A stretch of 50,757 bases of DNA, from positions 1 through 50,757 of the forward strand of contig JANXZJ010000021.1 of the NCBI GenBank assembly GCA_025355585.1, in the 5' to 3' direction. Source of the DNA: Mariniphaga sp. GTDB taxonomy: Bacteria; Bacteroidota; Bacteroidia; Bacteroidales; Prolixibacteraceae. Positions 49,815-50,757 of the stretch are shown piece by piece. A model generated the notes under the pieces. It was given only the letters and a program-made list of their open reading frames with translations, did no database searches and was not told the DNA's origin. Numbering within the stretch: position 1 is the first letter of the stretch; each line of letters begins with the position of its first letter. Position numbers and translations under genes: made by a program.

Positions 49815-50757
49815 ATGAACGCCTCAATTTCAGTAGTTTGTTACAAATCAAAAACACTTTCAAACGGTGAAAATCCTTTAATGGTGCAAGTTTCCAAAAA
49901 TGGTAAACGCAAATACCAAAGTTTGGGAGTATCTATTAATCCAAAATTCTGGGACTTTACAAAAAATAAACCTAAACCTAATTGTCCCGATGGGGAGTTT
50001 ATTCAAAAGATTGTACTTGATAAAATTACAGAAGTCCAAAAGCAGATCTTAGAATACAATGCAAACCAAAAGGATTTTACCCCGACAAACCTTCTGAACG
50101 TAAACAAATCAACGATTAAAGAAAAAACAGTAAGTGAGTTTTATAAAGAGTTGATTTTGAATTACGAGCAAACTAATAAAGTAGGTAATAGGCTGATTTA
50201 TAAATTCTCTTACAATTCATTAAAGGAGTTCTCAAAAGGAAAGCTTAATATCCTTTTTGCAGATATTGATCTAAACTATTTGAATCGGTATGAAAAATGG
50301 TTGCGTTCTAAAGGGAATAAAGAAACGTCAATTAGTTTACTATTCCGCACACTTAGGAGTGCTTATAATAAAGCCGTCGAATCGAAATGTGCAAAGAAAA
50401 CCAATTACCCATTTAATGATTTTAAGATCAGTAAATTTGATACTAAGACAAAGAAAAGAGCAATTTCAAAAGATGAAATTTTATTGATCATGGGCGCTGA
50501 TTTAAGCGAAAAATCCGAATCAATAAAATTTGCAAGGGATATTTTCATCTTTAGTTATTTGTGCGGTGGAATCAATTTTACCGACATAGCAAACCTAAAA
50601 CATGAGAACATTATTGAAAATAGAATTCAATATATAAGGCAAAAGACGGGTAAAAAGATCAGCATCCAAATTTCACCGGAAGTAAATCGAATCCTTTCCA
50701 TATATGAACCATTAACAGAGAAGTGCGGATATCTTTTCCCGATTCTTGATATACGAA
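49815..50757 (+). CDS. Tyrosine recombinase/integrase, 3' end cut by the window
   Basis: At least 314 codons are open from the ATG at 49815 to the window edge. Arm-DNA-binding domain: about residues 1-90 (KRKYQSLGVSINPKFWDFTK). SAM-like core-binding domain: about 105-210 (TVSEFYKELI; FADIDLNYLNRYEKWL). The catalytic domain starts near 220 (KKRAISKDEIL). At the box-I position, where tyrosine recombinases carry Arg I, the sequence is FSYLCGGINFTDIANL, with Gly where relatives have Arg (as in TRGMSFVDMA). The K-beta lysine is present in RQKTGKKISI. Box II and the Tyr lie beyond the window. It is 111 bp after tRNA-Val on the same strand, as for ICEs or islands. IntDOT of CTnDOT also lacks Arg I. 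Confidence 0.9.
   Translation, partial: MNASISVVCYKSKTLSNGENPLMVQVSKNGKRKYQSLGVSINPKFWDFTKNKPKPNCPDGEFIQKIVLDKITEVQKQILEYNANQKDFTPTNLLNVNKSTIKEKTVSEFYKELILNYEQTNKVGNRLIYKFSYNSLKEFSKGKLNILFADIDLNYLNRYEKWLRSKGNKETSISLLFRTLRSAYNKAVESKCAKKTNYPFNDFKISKFDTKTKKRAISKDEILLIMGADLSEKSESIKFARDIFIFSYLCGGINFTDIANLKHENIIENRIQYIRQKTGKKISIQISPEVNRILSIYEPLTEKCGYLFPILDIR

Overview
The window looks like chromosomal DNA of a Bacteroidota bacterium. The evidence is a LacI-controlled sugar cassette, an OMP_b-brl_3 type TonB receptor, DUF6261, YaiO and Hpt proteins of Bacteroidetes style, few Shine-Dalgarno sequences, and promoters of the TTTG / TAnnTTTG type (clearest before the tRNA at 49629). Marinilabiliales/Prolixibacteraceae is only a guess. 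No rRNA genes, CRISPR arrays or insertion sequences are visible.

Layout. 146-3355: probable L-fucose oxidation pair (lactonase, aldo/keto reductase) divergent from a LacI regulator, with a strong dyad operator between them. 3421-3451: bidirectional terminator. 3466-12703: one long reverse-strand run, in transcription order nadB, nadC, coaX, an outer-membrane barrel, a TPR protein, lptC, a CNNM/CorC membrane protein and a PpiD/SurA-like foldase, most of them overlapping or nearly abutting. 12959-13183: a free-standing OST-HTH/LOTUS domain protein. 13426-20607: a forward operon of Hpt protein, single-domain response regulator, YaiO-type TPR/barrel protein, LysM-TM-HEAT protein, processive GT2 synthase and LTA-synthase-like transferase. 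It ends tail to tail with an unrecognised membrane-anchored protein (20622-21782). I read this block as an envelope polysaccharide synthesis, decoration and export system.

21922-24200 is a two-component system divergent from a small exported protein (24420-25130). Both the sensor and the exported protein carry a polyproline run next to similar charged segments. 25192-35009 is mostly reverse strand: Tat-exported Gfo/Idh oxidoreductase, TonB receptor, exported EEP nuclease/phosphatase with a beta-helix lipoprotein, and a NamZ-like muramidase coupled to a sodium:solute symporter. 35186-39405 is a respiratory module (tetraheme cytochrome c, four-cluster ferredoxin, NrfD) followed by a multi-TM DUF2339-like protein, with no catalytic subunit present. 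39560-42550 encodes a GH3 (NagZ-type) plus beta-lactamase fusion, which with NamZ suggests cell-wall sugar salvage.

From about 42.8 kb the content becomes patchier: a small DNA-binding protein, a DUF1080 hydrolase, AT-rich VanZ and GNAT genes with flanking repeats, a GlxA-type regulator divergent from tandem SRPBCC genes with a dyad at their promoter, a five-unit 41-bp tandem repeat, DUF6261, and a small four-TM protein. The window ends with tRNA-Val(TAC) and, 111 bp downstream, a truncated tyrosine integrase. This is the expected left end of an integrated element whose cargo lies beyond the window.
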